Shown: positions 7,374 through 15,950 of the stretch, one piece after another
Numbering within the stretch: the stretch's first letter is position 1
How the letters are laid out: each line of letters begins with the position of its first letter
NCBI RefSeq assembly: GCF_002188635.1
Contig: NZ_NINX01000019.1
Coordinates: 1 to 64,000, forward strand
Source of the DNA: Pigmentiphaga sp. NML030171
GTDB lineage: Bacteria > Pseudomonadota > Gammaproteobacteria > Burkholderiales > Burkholderiaceae_B
Reading direction: 5' to 3'
DNA length: 64,000 nucleotides
Program-made: the position numbers and the translations under genes
Notes under the pieces: generated by a model
Databases searched by the model: none
Told to the model about the DNA's origin: nothing
The model's input: only the letters and a program-made list of their open reading frames with translations

Positions 7374-8078
7374 ATGATCTTCCGCCAGTTCTTCGATGCC
7401 GACTCCAGCACCTACACGTACCTCCTGGCATCCCGCCGCGGGGGCGAGGCGCTGATCATCGATCCGGTCAAGGAACGCCTGGACCACTATCTGCAAGCCA
7501 TCCGCGAACTGGACCTGCGCCTGGTTCACGCCATCGACACCCACACCCACGCCGACCACATCACCGCGCTGGGCGACCTGCGCGACGCCACCGCCTGCAC
7601 CACCATCATGGGCGAACGCTCGCGCGCCGAGTGCGTCTCGCGCCAGGTCGGCGACGGCGAGCTGCTGCGTGTCGACGGCATCACGCTGCAAGCGCTCTAT
7701 ACCCCCGGACACACCGACGAATCCTTCAGCTTCGTGCTGGAACCGACCGCGCCTCGTGCCGTCTTCACCGGCGATGTACTGCTGATCCGCAGCACGGGCC
7801 GCACCGATTTCCAGGCCGGCGACGCCGGGCTGTCCTGGCACTCCATCGTCGACCGCCTGTTCGCGCTGCCCGACGACACCACGGTCTACCCCGCGCACGA
7901 CTACAAGGGCTGGACCGCCTCCAGCATCGGCGAGGAAAAGCGGCACAACCCCCGCCTGGCGGGCAAGACGCAAGCCCAGTATGTCGAGATCATGGACAAC
8001 CTGAACCTGCCCAACCCGCGCCTGATGGACGTCGCCATACCGGCCAACCTGGCCTGCGGCCAGGCGCCGGCCGCCTGA
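7374..8078 (+). CDS. MBL-fold hydrolase, ETHE1-like persulfide dioxygenase
   Basis: A 234-residue metallo-beta-lactamase-fold protein of the ETHE1/glyoxalase II group. The N-terminus FRQFFDADSSTYTYLLAS is a hallmark of persulfide dioxygenases. The metal motif is THTHADHITALG, then a TPGHTDES loop, TGDVLLIRSTGRTDF and PAHDYKG. The single His-His-Asp iron site of ETHE1 enzymes is consistent with these. It would oxidise glutathione persulfide to sulfite in the cytoplasm, part of sulfide detoxification. No rhodanese domain or sulfide:quinone reductase is adjacent. The gene stands alone behind an AT-rich promoter with a palindrome touching the start codon. Confidence 0.85.
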   Translation: MIFRQFFDADSSTYTYLLASRRGGEALIIDPVKERLDHYLQAIRELDLRLVHAIDTHTHADHITALGDLRDATACTTIMGERSRAECVSRQVGDGELLRVDGITLQALYTPGHTDESFSFVLEPTAPRAVFTGDVLLIRSTGRTDFQAGDAGLSWHSIVDRLFALPDDTTVYPAHDYKGWTASSIGEEKRHNPRLAGKTQAQYVEIMDNLNLPNPRLMDVAIPANLACGQAPAA

Positions 8079-8195
8079 TCCGCCGGCTGGCGTCCCGGAG
8101 CCGGGCGATCCAGGGCCCCGGGGGCCGTGCCCCCCATGCCCATCCCGCAGGGCATCCATGAAGGCCTATCATGGGACGTCAACCGATCGAGTCCC

Positions 8196-8882
8196 ATGAC
8201 CACGCTGCTCGTCCACCATGAACTCAACCGCCACGGCCGCGACTTCGCGGTCGGGGACATCCATGGCCATTTCACGCGGCTGCGGACCGCGCTGGACCAT
8301 GCCGGCTTCGATCCCGCCATCGACCGGCTTTTCAGCGTGGGCGACCTGGTCGACCGGGGGCCGGAATCCGAGCAGGCGCTGGACTGGCTGGCCCTGCCCT
8401 GGTTCCATGCGATACGCGGCAATCACGAAGACATCGCGATACGCTACGCCAGGGGCAACCCCGTCGACCAGACCAACTACATCGCCAACGGCGGAGCCTG
8501 GTTCGTGACGCTGCCCCTGGCGCGGCGCCGGATCTACGCCGAGGCCTTCGCCCGCCTGCCGCTGGCCAGGGAGATCGAGACGCCGGCGGGGCTCGTGGGC
8601 ATCTTGCACGCGGACAGCCCGGTGCGGGACTGGAGCAGGCTGTGCTGGTCGCTGCGGCTGTGGCGCGCGGCGCGGGACCGCGCGATGTGGTCGCGCGCCC
8701 GGCTGCAAGACGAAGATGCCGGCGGCGTTGCCGGACTGCGCGCGCTGGTGGTGGGCCACACTCCGGTGGAAGATCCCGTCGTGCTCGGGAACGTCCATCA
8801 CATCGACACGGGCGGATGGATGCAGGACGGCCGCTTCACGCTGCTGGACCTTGCCACGCTGCGGGCCCCGGCCATGCGCTAG
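8196..8882 (+). CDS. Metallophosphoesterase of the PP2A/ApaH-like type
   Basis: A 228-residue calcineurin-like phosphoesterase with a complete metal-binding set: VGDIHGHF, VGDLVDRG, IRGNHED and VVGHTPVE. This pattern is that of small bacterial protein phosphatases related to PrpA/PrpB and the phage lambda enzyme. The substrate could be a phosphoprotein or a dinucleotide. The start at 8196 (MTTLLVHHEL) is chosen because the homologous core begins right after it; an upstream in-frame ATG at 8127 would add an unlikely leader. It precedes putA on the same strand by 42 bp, but nothing else connects their functions. Confidence 0.85.
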   Translation: MTTLLVHHELNRHGRDFAVGDIHGHFTRLRTALDHAGFDPAIDRLFSVGDLVDRGPESEQALDWLALPWFHAIRGNHEDIAIRYARGNPVDQTNYIANGGAWFVTLPLARRRIYAEAFARLPLAREIETPAGLVGILHADSPVRDWSRLCWSLRLWRAARDRAMWSRARLQDEDAGGVAGLRALVVGHTPVEDPVVLGNVHHIDTGGWMQDGRFTLLDLATLRAPAMR

Positions 8883-8898
8883 ACTGGTTCCTGCCGGA

Positions 8899-8910
8899 CG
8901 CCGTACGGCG
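8899..8910. promoter_or_regulatory. Perfect 12-bp palindrome in front of putA
   Basis: CGCCGTACGGCG lies just upstream of the putA Shine-Dalgarno (AGGAGGG at 8913-8919). It may be a regulator site or a small hairpin near the ribosome site. The PutA protein here has no DNA-binding domain of its own, so a separate regulator would be needed. Confidence 0.3.
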
Positions 8911-8924
8911 ACAGGAGGGCATCC

Positions 8925-11900
8925 ATGCAGTCGACGACTCCCTGCCCCTATTCCTTCGAGGCCTTCCCGCCGGGCATCGCCCCGCAGACCGGAACACGCG
9001 CGGCCATCACCTCGGATTACCGGCGGGCGGAACACGAGATGGTCGGACGCCTGCTGGACGAGATCGGCCCCTCGTCCGACGACGGACCGGTCATGGATCT
9101 CGCGTGGCGGCTGGCGTCCACGCTGCGCGACGAGTCGGCACGCCAGGCGACCGAAGGGCTGGCGCAGATGCTGCTGCAGGAGTTCTCGCTCTCGTCCGAG
9201 GAAGGCATCGCGCTGATGTGCCTGGCGGAGTCGGTCCTGCGCATACCGGACACCGCCACCCGGGACGCGCTCATCCGCGACAAGATCAGCAAGGGCCGAT
9301 GGTCGGCCCACCTGGGGCACAGTCCGTCGCTGTTCGTCAATGCCGCCGTCTGGGGGCTCCTGCTGACCGGCCGGCTGTATGCCGCCCACCAGGGATCGGG
9401 CCCGCAGGCGGCGCTGGCCGGCCTGGTCGAGAAAGGCGGCGAGCCACTGGTACGGCGGGCAGTCGATGCCGCCATGCGCCTGCTGGGCGACCAGTTCGTC
9501 GCGGGCCGCACCGTGGAACAGGCGCTGGACCGCTCGCGCGCCCAGGTGGCACGGGGCTACACCCATTCCTATGACATGCTGGGCGAGGCGGCCATGACCG
9601 AGGCCGACGCCCTGCGCTACACGGCCGCCTACGAACACGCGATCCACCGCATCGGCGCCTCGTGCCGGGACGGCACGCCCTACGAAGTCCCCGGCATCTC
9701 GATCAAGCTGTCGGCCCTGCACCCGCGCTACGCACGCAGCCAACAGGCACGGGTACAAGGCGAACTCTACCCCCGCCTGCTGTCGCTCGCGCGCGCGGCG
9801 CGCGGCCACGGCATGGGTCTCAACATCGACGCGGAAGAGGCCGCGCGCCTGGATCTGTCGCTGGACCTGCTCGAACGCCTGTGCGGAGAACCAGACCTGG
9901 AAGGATGGAACGGCCTGGGCTTCGTCGTGCAGGCCTACCAGAAGCGCAGCCTGCGCCTGATCGAACACCTGGTGACCCTGGCACGCCGCGGCGGCCGCCG
10001 GCTCATGGTGCGCCTGGTCAAGGGCGCGTACTGGGACAGCGAGATCAAGCTCGCCCAGGTCCAGGGCCTGCAGGACTACCCGGTGTTTACGCGCAAGCCC
10101 CATACCGACATCGCCTATCTCGCCTGCGCGCGCAGGCTGCTGGCGGCGCCCGACGCGGTGTTCCCGCAGTTCGCGACCCACAACGCCCATACCCTGGCGG
10201 CCGTCTACCATCTGGCCGGGCCGCAAGGCTTCCGCCCCGGACAATACGAATTCCAGTGCCTGCACGGCATGGGCGAGCCCCTGTACGACCAGGTCGTCGG
10301 CGCGGCGCGGGATGGCGGCCTGGGGCGTCCCTGCCGCATCTACGCGCCGGTCGGCCCGCACGACACGCTGCTGGCCTACCTGGTGCGGAGGCTGCTCGAG
10401 AATGGCGCGAACACCTCGTTCGTCCATCGCGTGGCTGATCACGTCCTGCCGCTGGAAGCCGTGATCGTGGACCCGGTCGCGGCCGCCCGCGACATCGGCG
10501 CCGGGGGCGGCTCCGTGGGTGCGCCCGACCCGCGCATTCCCCTGCCGCCGAACCTGTACGGCGCCGAACGCGTCAACTCGCGCGGGCTGGACTGGTCCGA
10601 CGAAGCCTGCCTGTTGCAACTGTCGCATCGGCTGGCGGGCGCGGCCGGACGCACCTGGCTGGCCCGCCCCCTGCTGGACGACCAGGCCGCGCCCGGGCCC
10701 CTCCTCGAGATTCGCAGCCCCGCCCATCGCGGCGATCTGGTCGGCCATGTGCAGGAAGCCTCGCCCGCCGATCTCGAACTCGCGCTCGTGCGCGCCGGCC
10801 ATGCCGCACGCCTCTGGCGCGACACGGCCCCCGCCGAGCGCGCGGCCATCCTGCGCCGCGCGGCCGACGGCATGGAGGACGAACGCGAGGCGCTGGCGGC
10901 ACTGATGGTGCGCGAGGCGGGCAAGACCTTGCCCAACGCCTTCGGCGAAGTGCGCGAGACCGTCGACTTCCTGCGCTACTACGCCGCGCGCGCCACCGAC
11001 GGCTTCGACGGCGCCCTTCACCGGCCGCTGGGTATCGTGGCCTGCATCAGTCCATGGAACTTCCCGCTGTCCATTTTCACCGGACAGGTGGCGGCCGCGC
11101 TGGCGGCCGGCAATACGGTGGTGGCCAAGCCGGCGGAACAGACTCCCCTGATCGCCGCCGAGGCCGTGCGCATCCTGCGCGCGGCGGGCGTTCCGCCGGG
11201 CGCGCTGCAGATGCTGCCGGGGCGCGGCGCATCCATCGGCGCCGGCCTGGTCGCCGACGCGCGCGTGCAGGGCGTGCTGTTTACCGGGTCGGTGGAAGTG
11301 GCCCGGGACATGCGGCGCGTGCTGGCCGAGCGGCTGGGCAGCGACGGCAGGAGCATTCCGCTGATCGCCGAGACCGGCGGACTGAACGCCATGATCGTCG
11401 ATTCGTCCGCCCTGCCCGAGCAGGTGGTCGCCGACGTGATGGAATCGGCATTCGACAGCGCCGGCCAACGCTGCTCGGCCCTGCGCCTGCTGTGCCTGCA
11501 GGAGGACGTTGCCGACCGGATCCTGGCCATGTTGCGCGGCGCCATGGACGAATACCGCATCGGCCGGCCCGACCGCCTCGAGACCGATGCCGGGCCGGTC
11601 ATAGACGAAGCCGCGCGGGACGACATCGAGCGCCACGTCGCGGCCATGCGCGATGCCGGCCGCCCGGTCCACCGCTCGGGCCGCCTGGACGCGGAAGAAT
11701 GCCGGCAGGGATGTTTCGTCGCGCCGACGCTGATCGAGCTGGAACGGCCGGACCAATTGCGCCGCGAGGTGTTCGGGCCGGTACTTCACGTGGTGCGCTT
11801 CGCGGGGCGGCATCTCGACAGCCTGCTGGAACAGGTGAACGACCTGGGCTACGGTCTCACGCTGGGCCTGCACACCCGCATCGACGACACGGTCGCGCGG

Positions 11901-12668
11901 GTGCTCGACCGGGCGCGCGTGGGCAACGTCTACGTGAACCGCAACATGATAGGCGCCGTCGTCGGCGTGCAGCCCTTCGGCGGCGAGGGCATGTCGGGCA
12001 CCGGCCCCAAGGCGGGCGGGCCGCTGTATCTTCCGCGCCTGTTGTCCTCGGCCCCGCCCGACATCGCGATACGCGCGCTGGCCCCGCATCCTCCGGCTCC
12101 CGCCTGGCTGCAACCCACCCGCCCCGCCCGGCCGCTTGCCGCCCTGTGGGACTGGGCCCGCGACCAGGGCATGGCGGAGCTGGCCGACCGCTGCGCGACC
12201 TACGCCGCGCGGCTGCCCGAGATCGCCGCGGCCACCCTGCCCGGCCCCACCGGACAACTCGACGTCTACGCGCTACGTCCGCGCGGCAGAGTGTTGTGCA
12301 TCGCGGACGAGACCTCCGACCTGCTGGCCCAGCTGGCGGCGGCGCTGGGCACGGGCAATGAAGCGCTCTGGCAGGCCGGCCACCAGACGGCAGCATTGCA
12401 CGCGTCGCTGCCGGCCGGCGTCGCCGGCCACGTGGCCGTGGCCGATCCCGCCGCATCGTCGTTCGACGCGGTCCTCGTCCATGCCGTGGGCAATCGCCTG
12501 AAATCCATCTTGCGCCAGCTTGCCCGCCGCGCGGGCGCGATCGTGCCGGTAGTGGACCTGGCTCCGGGAGACGCGGCCATTCCGCTCGAACGTCTGCTGG
12601 TCGAACGATCGGTCAGCATCAACACCGCCGCGGCGGGCGGCAATGCCAGCCTGATGACGATGGGTTAG
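8925..12668 (+). CDS. putA: Bifunctional proline dehydrogenase / L-glutamate gamma-semialdehyde dehydrogenase PutA
   Basis: A 1247-residue PutA that oxidises proline to glutamate in two steps, with FAD in the first domain and NAD in the second. The proline dehydrogenase barrel covers about residues 80-540, including IKLSALHPRY, VRLVKGAYWDSEIK and the late FVHRVADH. The aldehyde dehydrogenase domain runs from about 570 to 1050, with the catalytic Cys850 in FDSAGQRCSALR and the general-base region AETGGLNAM. A further C-terminal domain of about 200 residues follows. The N-terminal ribbon-helix-helix DNA-binding domain of E. coli PutA is missing: the protein starts directly with a short alpha region, so this is the long non-regulatory form. 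A good AGGAGGG precedes the ATG. Confidence 0.97.
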   Translation: MQSTTPCPYSFEAFPPGIAPQTGTRAAITSDYRRAEHEMVGRLLDEIGPSSDDGPVMDLAWRLASTLRDESARQATEGLAQMLLQEFSLSSEEGIALMCLAESVLRIPDTATRDALIRDKISKGRWSAHLGHSPSLFVNAAVWGLLLTGRLYAAHQGSGPQAALAGLVEKGGEPLVRRAVDAAMRLLGDQFVAGRTVEQALDRSRAQVARGYTHSYDMLGEAAMTEADALRYTAAYEHAIHRIGASCRDGTPYEVPGISIKLSALHPRYARSQQARVQGELYPRLLSLARAARGHGMGLNIDAEEAARLDLSLDLLERLCGEPDLEGWNGLGFVVQAYQKRSLRLIEHLVTLARRGGRRLMVRLVKGAYWDSEIKLAQVQGLQDYPVFTRKPHTDIAYLACARRLLAAPDAVFPQFATHNAHTLAAVYHLAGPQGFRPGQYEFQCLHGMGEPLYDQVVGAARDGGLGRPCRIYAPVGPHDTLLAYLVRRLLENGANTSFVHRVADHVLPLEAVIVDPVAAARDIGAGGGSVGAPDPRIPLPPNLYGAERVNSRGLDWSDEACLLQLSHRLAGAAGRTWLARPLLDDQAAPGPLLEIRSPAHRGDLVGHVQEASPADLELALVRAGHAARLWRDTAPAERAAILRRAADGMEDEREALAALMVREAGKTLPNAFGEVRETVDFLRYYAARATDGFDGALHRPLGIVACISPWNFPLSIFTGQVAAALAAGNTVVAKPAEQTPLIAAEAVRILRAAGVPPGALQMLPGRGASIGAGLVADARVQGVLFTGSVEVARDMRRVLAERLGSDGRSIPLIAETGGLNAMIVDSSALPEQVVADVMESAFDSAGQRCSALRLLCLQEDVADRILAMLRGAMDEYRIGRPDRLETDAGPVIDEAARDDIERHVAAMRDAGRPVHRSGRLDAEECRQGCFVAPTLIELERPDQLRREVFGPVLHVVRFAGRHLDSLLEQVNDLGYGLTLGLHTRIDDTVARVLDRARVGNVYVNRNMIGAVVGVQPFGGEGMSGTGPKAGGPLYLPRLLSSAPPDIAIRALAPHPPAPAWLQPTRPARPLAALWDWARDQGMAELADRCATYAARLPEIAAATLPGPTGQLDVYALRPRGRVLCIADETSDLLAQLAAALGTGNEALWQAGHQTAALHASLPAGVAGHVAVADPAASSFDAVLVHAVGNRLKSILRQLARRAGAIVPVVDLAPGDAAIPLERLLVERSVSINTAAAGGNASLMTMG

Positions 12669-12709
12669 GGCCGAGGGCTCAGGCGCGCATGTAGGCCCAG
12701 CCCTCGGCC
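12669..12709. terminator. Convergent stem-loop between putA and the DsrE-like gene
   Basis: GGCCGAGGGCT at 12669-12679 pairs perfectly with AGCCCTCGGCC at 12699-12709 across 19 nt. It starts one base after the putA stop and overlaps the last codons of the convergent gene. It could act in both directions. There is no T-run. Confidence 0.45.
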
Positions 12710-12978
12710 TGCCGCCGCGCGATGTGCAGCACCGCGGCCTCGACCACGGCGATGCCGGCCGGCGCCTCCAGCCCATTGGCCGCCAGCGTGTTTGCGCAAA
12801 GCCGAAGATGGACGTCGGTGGCATCGGGCTGGCCCAGGGCGGCCGCGACGGCGCCCGCGTTGGCCACCAGTTCGACCTGGGCCTGGCCGTCGGCCTTGAG
12901 CAGGTTGGCCAGGTTGCGCCGCCCCCGCTCCAGCGCCGCGGGCGTGGGCGCATGGATGACGAGCCTGAGGGCCGGCAT
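12679..12978 (-). CDS. DsrE/DsrF-like small protein
   Basis: A 99-residue protein with the alternating hydrophobic pattern of the DsrE/F/YchN fold (LRLVIHAPTPAALERGRRNLANLL, then VELVANAGAVAAAL, then VHLRLCANTLAANGL). The Cys in RLCANTL, about residue 60, is where related proteins carry a sulfur-relay or structural Cys. It follows the ABC ATPase gene by 2 bp on the same strand, so it is part of the importer operon. A small DsrE-like partner fits handling of reduced or organic sulfur. Family assignment is moderately sure, the role is inferred from context. Confidence 0.7.
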   Translation of the reverse strand: MPALRLVIHAPTPAALERGRRNLANLLKADGQAQVELVANAGAVAAALGQPDATDVHLRLCANTLAANGLEAPAGIAVVEAAVLHIARRQAEGWAYMRA

Positions 12979-12980
12979 GG

Positions 12981-13721
12981 TCAGTCCACTCCCAATTGCG
13001 CCGACAAGTGGGCCACATAGCGGCCGAAGTCGGCATGGCCGCGGTCGCGCGACCTGGGCAGGTCGATCACCAGGTTCTCGGCCACGTTCGCGGGACGCCC
13101 TCCCAGCACCACGACGCGGTCGGCCAGGAACACCGCCTCGTCGATGTCGTGGGTGACGAACATGATCGCCGCGTGCGTGGACTGCCAGATCCGCATCAGT
13201 TCGGCCTGCAGGTGGCGGCGGGTCAACGCGTCCACCGCGCTGAAGGGCTCGTCCATCAGCAGGATGTCGGGCTTGACCGCGAGCGCGCGCGCGATGCCCA
13301 CGCGCTGGGCCTGGCCGCCGGACAACTGGTGCGGCCAGCGGTCGGCGAACTCGGCCAGCCCCGTCATCCGCAGGGCCTCGTCCACCCGGCCGCGCTTTTC
13401 GTCGGCATCGATGTCCAGGGTCTCGAGGCCATAGGCCACATTGCCGGCCACGGTGCGCCAGGGCAGCAGCCGGCCGTCCTGGAACACCACGGCCCGGCGG
13501 CGCCGGCCCGCGCGCTGCGGCAGGCGGAAGTGCATCTGCCCCGCCGACGGCGCGATCAGGCCGGCGGCGGTGCGCAGCAGCGTGGACTTGCCCACGCCCG
13601 AGCCGCCGACCACGGCCAGGAACTCGCCCTTGGCGATGTCCAGGGACAAGTCCTGGATGACGGGCCCGGGCGCGCCGGGATGGGTATACGAGAAACGATC
13701 GAATTCGATTACGGCCGCCAC
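12981..13721 (-). CDS. ABC transporter ATP-binding protein, SsuB/TauB/NrtD-like
   Basis: A 246-residue ATPase. Walker A is GGSGVGKST, the signature LSGGQAQRVGIARAL, Walker B ILLMDEPFSAVD, and the switch His is in MFVTHDIDEAVFLADR. This combination is typical of the nitrate/sulfonate/taurine importer group. The start is placed at the GTG at 13721, because the fold begins at AAVIEFDRF, the upstream part of the frame overlaps the permease gene, and an AAGGG lies about 8 bp upstream. It overlaps the permease stop by 13 bp, which implies translational coupling. Confidence 0.88.
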   Translation of the reverse strand: MAAVIEFDRFSYTHPGAPGPVIQDLSLDIAKGEFLAVVGGSGVGKSTLLRTAAGLIAPSAGQMHFRLPQRAGRRRRAVVFQDGRLLPWRTVAGNVAYGLETLDIDADEKRGRVDEALRMTGLAEFADRWPHQLSGGQAQRVGIARALAVKPDILLMDEPFSAVDALTRRHLQAELMRIWQSTHAAIMFVTHDIDEAVFLADRVVVLGGRPANVAENLVIDLPRSRDRGHADFGRYVAHLSAQLGVD

Positions 13722-14476
13722 GACAGCACCCTTTTTTCCAGCCACCCGTAGCCCAGGTCGCAAATGGCGTAGACCAGCGATATGGCCAGCATGTAGACGA
13801 CGACCGCCTCGTAGGCGCCCACGCCCGCCGCGGCGTTCATTTCCTGTCCCATGCCCGGCACCCCCAGCAGTTCGGCCGCGATCAGCGTCATCCATGCCTG
13901 GCCGATGCCGGTGCGCACGCCCGCCAGCGTGCCGGGCGCGATGGCGGGCAGCGTGATGCTGACAGCGCGCCGCCAGTAGCTGCCCTGCCCGAAGCTGCGC
14001 GCCAGTTCATAGAAGCGGGGATCGATGTTGCGAACCGCGCTGTAGGTGGCGAAGTAGTTCACCCAGAACACGCCGATGGCGATGACGAAGGCGGCGCCGG
14101 CGTGGCTGACCTTGAACCAGGCGATGGCGAACACCACCCAGGCCAGCGGCGGAATGGGCCGCAGCACGCGGGCCAGGTAGGCCTGGAACAGGTCGAAGCG
14201 CCGTATCGTCGCAGCGGCCAGGCCGACGGCGATGCCGGACACGGTGCCCAGCGCCAGGCCCCAGAAGTAATGGATGAGGCTGGAGCCGACGGCGGGCAGC
14301 AGGCGGCCCGAGGTCCATTCCTGCGCCAGCGCGTCGGGCAGCGCGAACGGATCGGGCAGCGTACCGGGATTGACCCAGCGGAACACGCCCGCCGCCTTCC
14401 ACAACAGCACGAAGACGACGATGCCCGCCACGCCGTAGGCCGCGCGCACCGGCCACCCGGGATTCTTGACCATCAT
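13709..14476 (-). CDS. ABC transporter permease, SsuC/TauC-like
   Basis: A 255-residue inner-membrane protein with about six hydrophobic segments, starting with a first helix YGVAGIVVFVLLWKAAG. The EAA-type loop that contacts the ATPase is in the region ELARSFGQGSYWRRAVSITLPAIAPGTLAGVRTGIG. That segment is close to the sulfonate/nitrate permease consensus. Two Met codons open the frame (14476, 14473). It lies 15 bp after the binding-protein gene, in the same operon. Confidence 0.88.
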   Translation of the reverse strand: MMVKNPGWPVRAAYGVAGIVVFVLLWKAAGVFRWVNPGTLPDPFALPDALAQEWTSGRLLPAVGSSLIHYFWGLALGTVSGIAVGLAAATIRRFDLFQAYLARVLRPIPPLAWVVFAIAWFKVSHAGAAFVIAIGVFWVNYFATYSAVRNIDPRFYELARSFGQGSYWRRAVSITLPAIAPGTLAGVRTGIGQAWMTLIAAELLGVPGMGQEMNAAAGVGAYEAVVVYMLAISLVYAICDLGYGWLEKRVLSWRP

Positions 14477-14491
14477 GGACGGCGCGCCGGG

Positions 14492-15505
14492 TTAGCGCTT
14501 GCCGGCGACGGCGTCATAGAAACGCGTGTCGAACAGCTTGGTCACGTCCACCGCGGGCCCCTCCAGCGTGCCGGTCTCGGACTGGAACTTCTGCAGCACC
14601 AGCGTCGCCGGCACGATGACATTGGGATCGGCCTCGAACTGCCCCTTGGAATTGCGGATCGACTTCTCGACCAGGTCCACCGGCAGGCGGCCGCCGCCCA
14701 CGTATTTCTGCACCAGGGGCGCGGCCTTGGCCGGATCGGTATCCAGCAGCCGGGTCGCCGCGACGTGGGCGGCCACCAGCGACTTCACCAGTTCTGGCTT
14801 CTCGCTGATCAGCTTCTCGCGCACCAGCAGTACCGCGCCGGGCTGGCGCGGGAACAGGTCGGAGCCGCGCGCGACGACGCGGGCCTTGGGCGCGCGGGTC
14901 AGCACGGTGGTCACGGTGGGTTCGAGGATCACGGCGCCGTCCACCGCGCCGGTCAGCAGGGTCTGCTGCATCTGCGCCTCGCCCTGGTAGATCAGCTTGA
15001 AGGACGCGGGATCGACCTTGATGCGATTGCGCAGCCAGTATTGCAGGGCGGCCTCGGGCACCGCGCCCTTGGGATAGCTGGCGATGACGGGCTGGCGCCC
15101 CTTGTCCTTGGCGAAGCGGGAGAAGGCCGTGGCGGGATCGCCGGAGGCGAAATAGGGGGCGAGATCGCCCATGGCGACGAAGCTGACCTGTTCGACGATG
15201 TTGGAGGCGACGACCTTGATGTCGGCGCCCTTGCCGCGCGCCACCAGGGCTGGCCCGATGCCGACGTAGGCGATGTCGAGCTGCCCCGCCAGCAGGGCCT
15301 GCACCAGCGCCGGTCCGCTCTGGAACTGGACCAGCTTGGCCGGACCGCCGTCGGCCGGCAGGGTGCCCTGCTCGCGCGCGATGAACAACTGCGCGTCGGG
15401 CAGGATGGGCAGGTAGCCGATCTCCAGCGGCGCGGCCGCCGCCGTCTGGAGAGAAGCCGAGGCGAGGCCGACGGCCAGCGCGGCGGATGCGAAGAAACGT
15501 TTCAT
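14492..15505 (-). CDS. ABC transporter substrate-binding protein, SsuA/NrtA-like
   Basis: A 337-residue periplasmic binding protein with a signal peptide ending TAAAAPLEIGYLPI. The family segments are FIAREQGTLP, VQALLAGQLDIAYVGIGPALVARG and a late PDLVE-like helix region. It resembles aliphatic sulfonate, taurine and nitrate receptors. Without ligand-pocket analysis the substrate cannot be named; the DsrE-like gene at the operon end favours a sulfur compound. First gene of a four-gene minus-strand operon, behind an AT-rich promoter region. Confidence 0.87.
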   Translation of the reverse strand: MKRFFASAALAVGLASASLQTAAAAPLEIGYLPILPDAQLFIAREQGTLPADGGPAKLVQFQSGPALVQALLAGQLDIAYVGIGPALVARGKGADIKVVASNIVEQVSFVAMGDLAPYFASGDPATAFSRFAKDKGRQPVIASYPKGAVPEAALQYWLRNRIKVDPASFKLIYQGEAQMQQTLLTGAVDGAVILEPTVTTVLTRAPKARVVARGSDLFPRQPGAVLLVREKLISEKPELVKSLVAAHVAATRLLDTDPAKAAPLVQKYVGGGRLPVDLVEKSIRNSKGQFEADPNVIVPATLVLQKFQSETGTLEGPAVDVTKLFDTRFYDAVAGKR

Positions 15506-15950
15506 GGTGTTCAGAACCCGGAGTGATATCGAGCAGATTCTATATATTGTATTTAAATGTTTTTGACTGACTTAACAACTAAAAGAAATAAGCTTAAGCC
15601 CCTGCCGGCGTGGTATGTTGTGCTCATCACGCACCTTCTACATGCGGCCCCGCGCCGCTCGGGAGGAGGAAAGCCGGCCTGCCAGCCAGGCCGCGCCGAC
15701 CGATGGTATGAACGCGAAGGCTCGCACAGCGCATGCTCCTGCCGGCCCGCCCACCCGGGCCGCGCGACCATGCTTCGGCCCGGGCCGCGCCGCCGCCTCC
15801 TCCAGCCTGCCGCCTACCCCTTTCGCCGTTACGCGGCCCGTCCATCCGACCGGGCCTTCAAGGCGCCATGCGGACGCCATCCGCCGCCCCGCGCGGCCGG
15901 TTGCCCCGCGCTACCCCCTTGCGCGCCCAACCCTGGACAGCGAGTGCATC
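15506..15950. promoter_or_regulatory. 445-bp divergent intergenic region
   Basis: This gap separates the ABC importer operon (minus) from the oxidoreductase/leucine operon (plus). The first 100 bp is strongly AT-rich (15537-15598) and is the probable promoter zone. It contains TTGACT at 15563-15568 on the plus strand but no good -10 at the right distance. The remaining 340 bp is GC-rich and has no convincing gene on either strand, so it may be a long untranslated leader of the plus-strand operon. No known riboswitch is recognised. Confidence 0.5.

Noticed and set aside
8079-8195. GC-rich GGCCCCGGGGGCC dyad as terminator
   Set aside because: It lies in the gap between two plus-strand genes, has no T-run and several equally good pairings, so I do not call it.
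15611-15630. TGGTATG resembling a sigma-54 -24 element
   Set aside because: The -12 element is not at the right spacing, and the surrounding DNA has no enhancer-like repeats.
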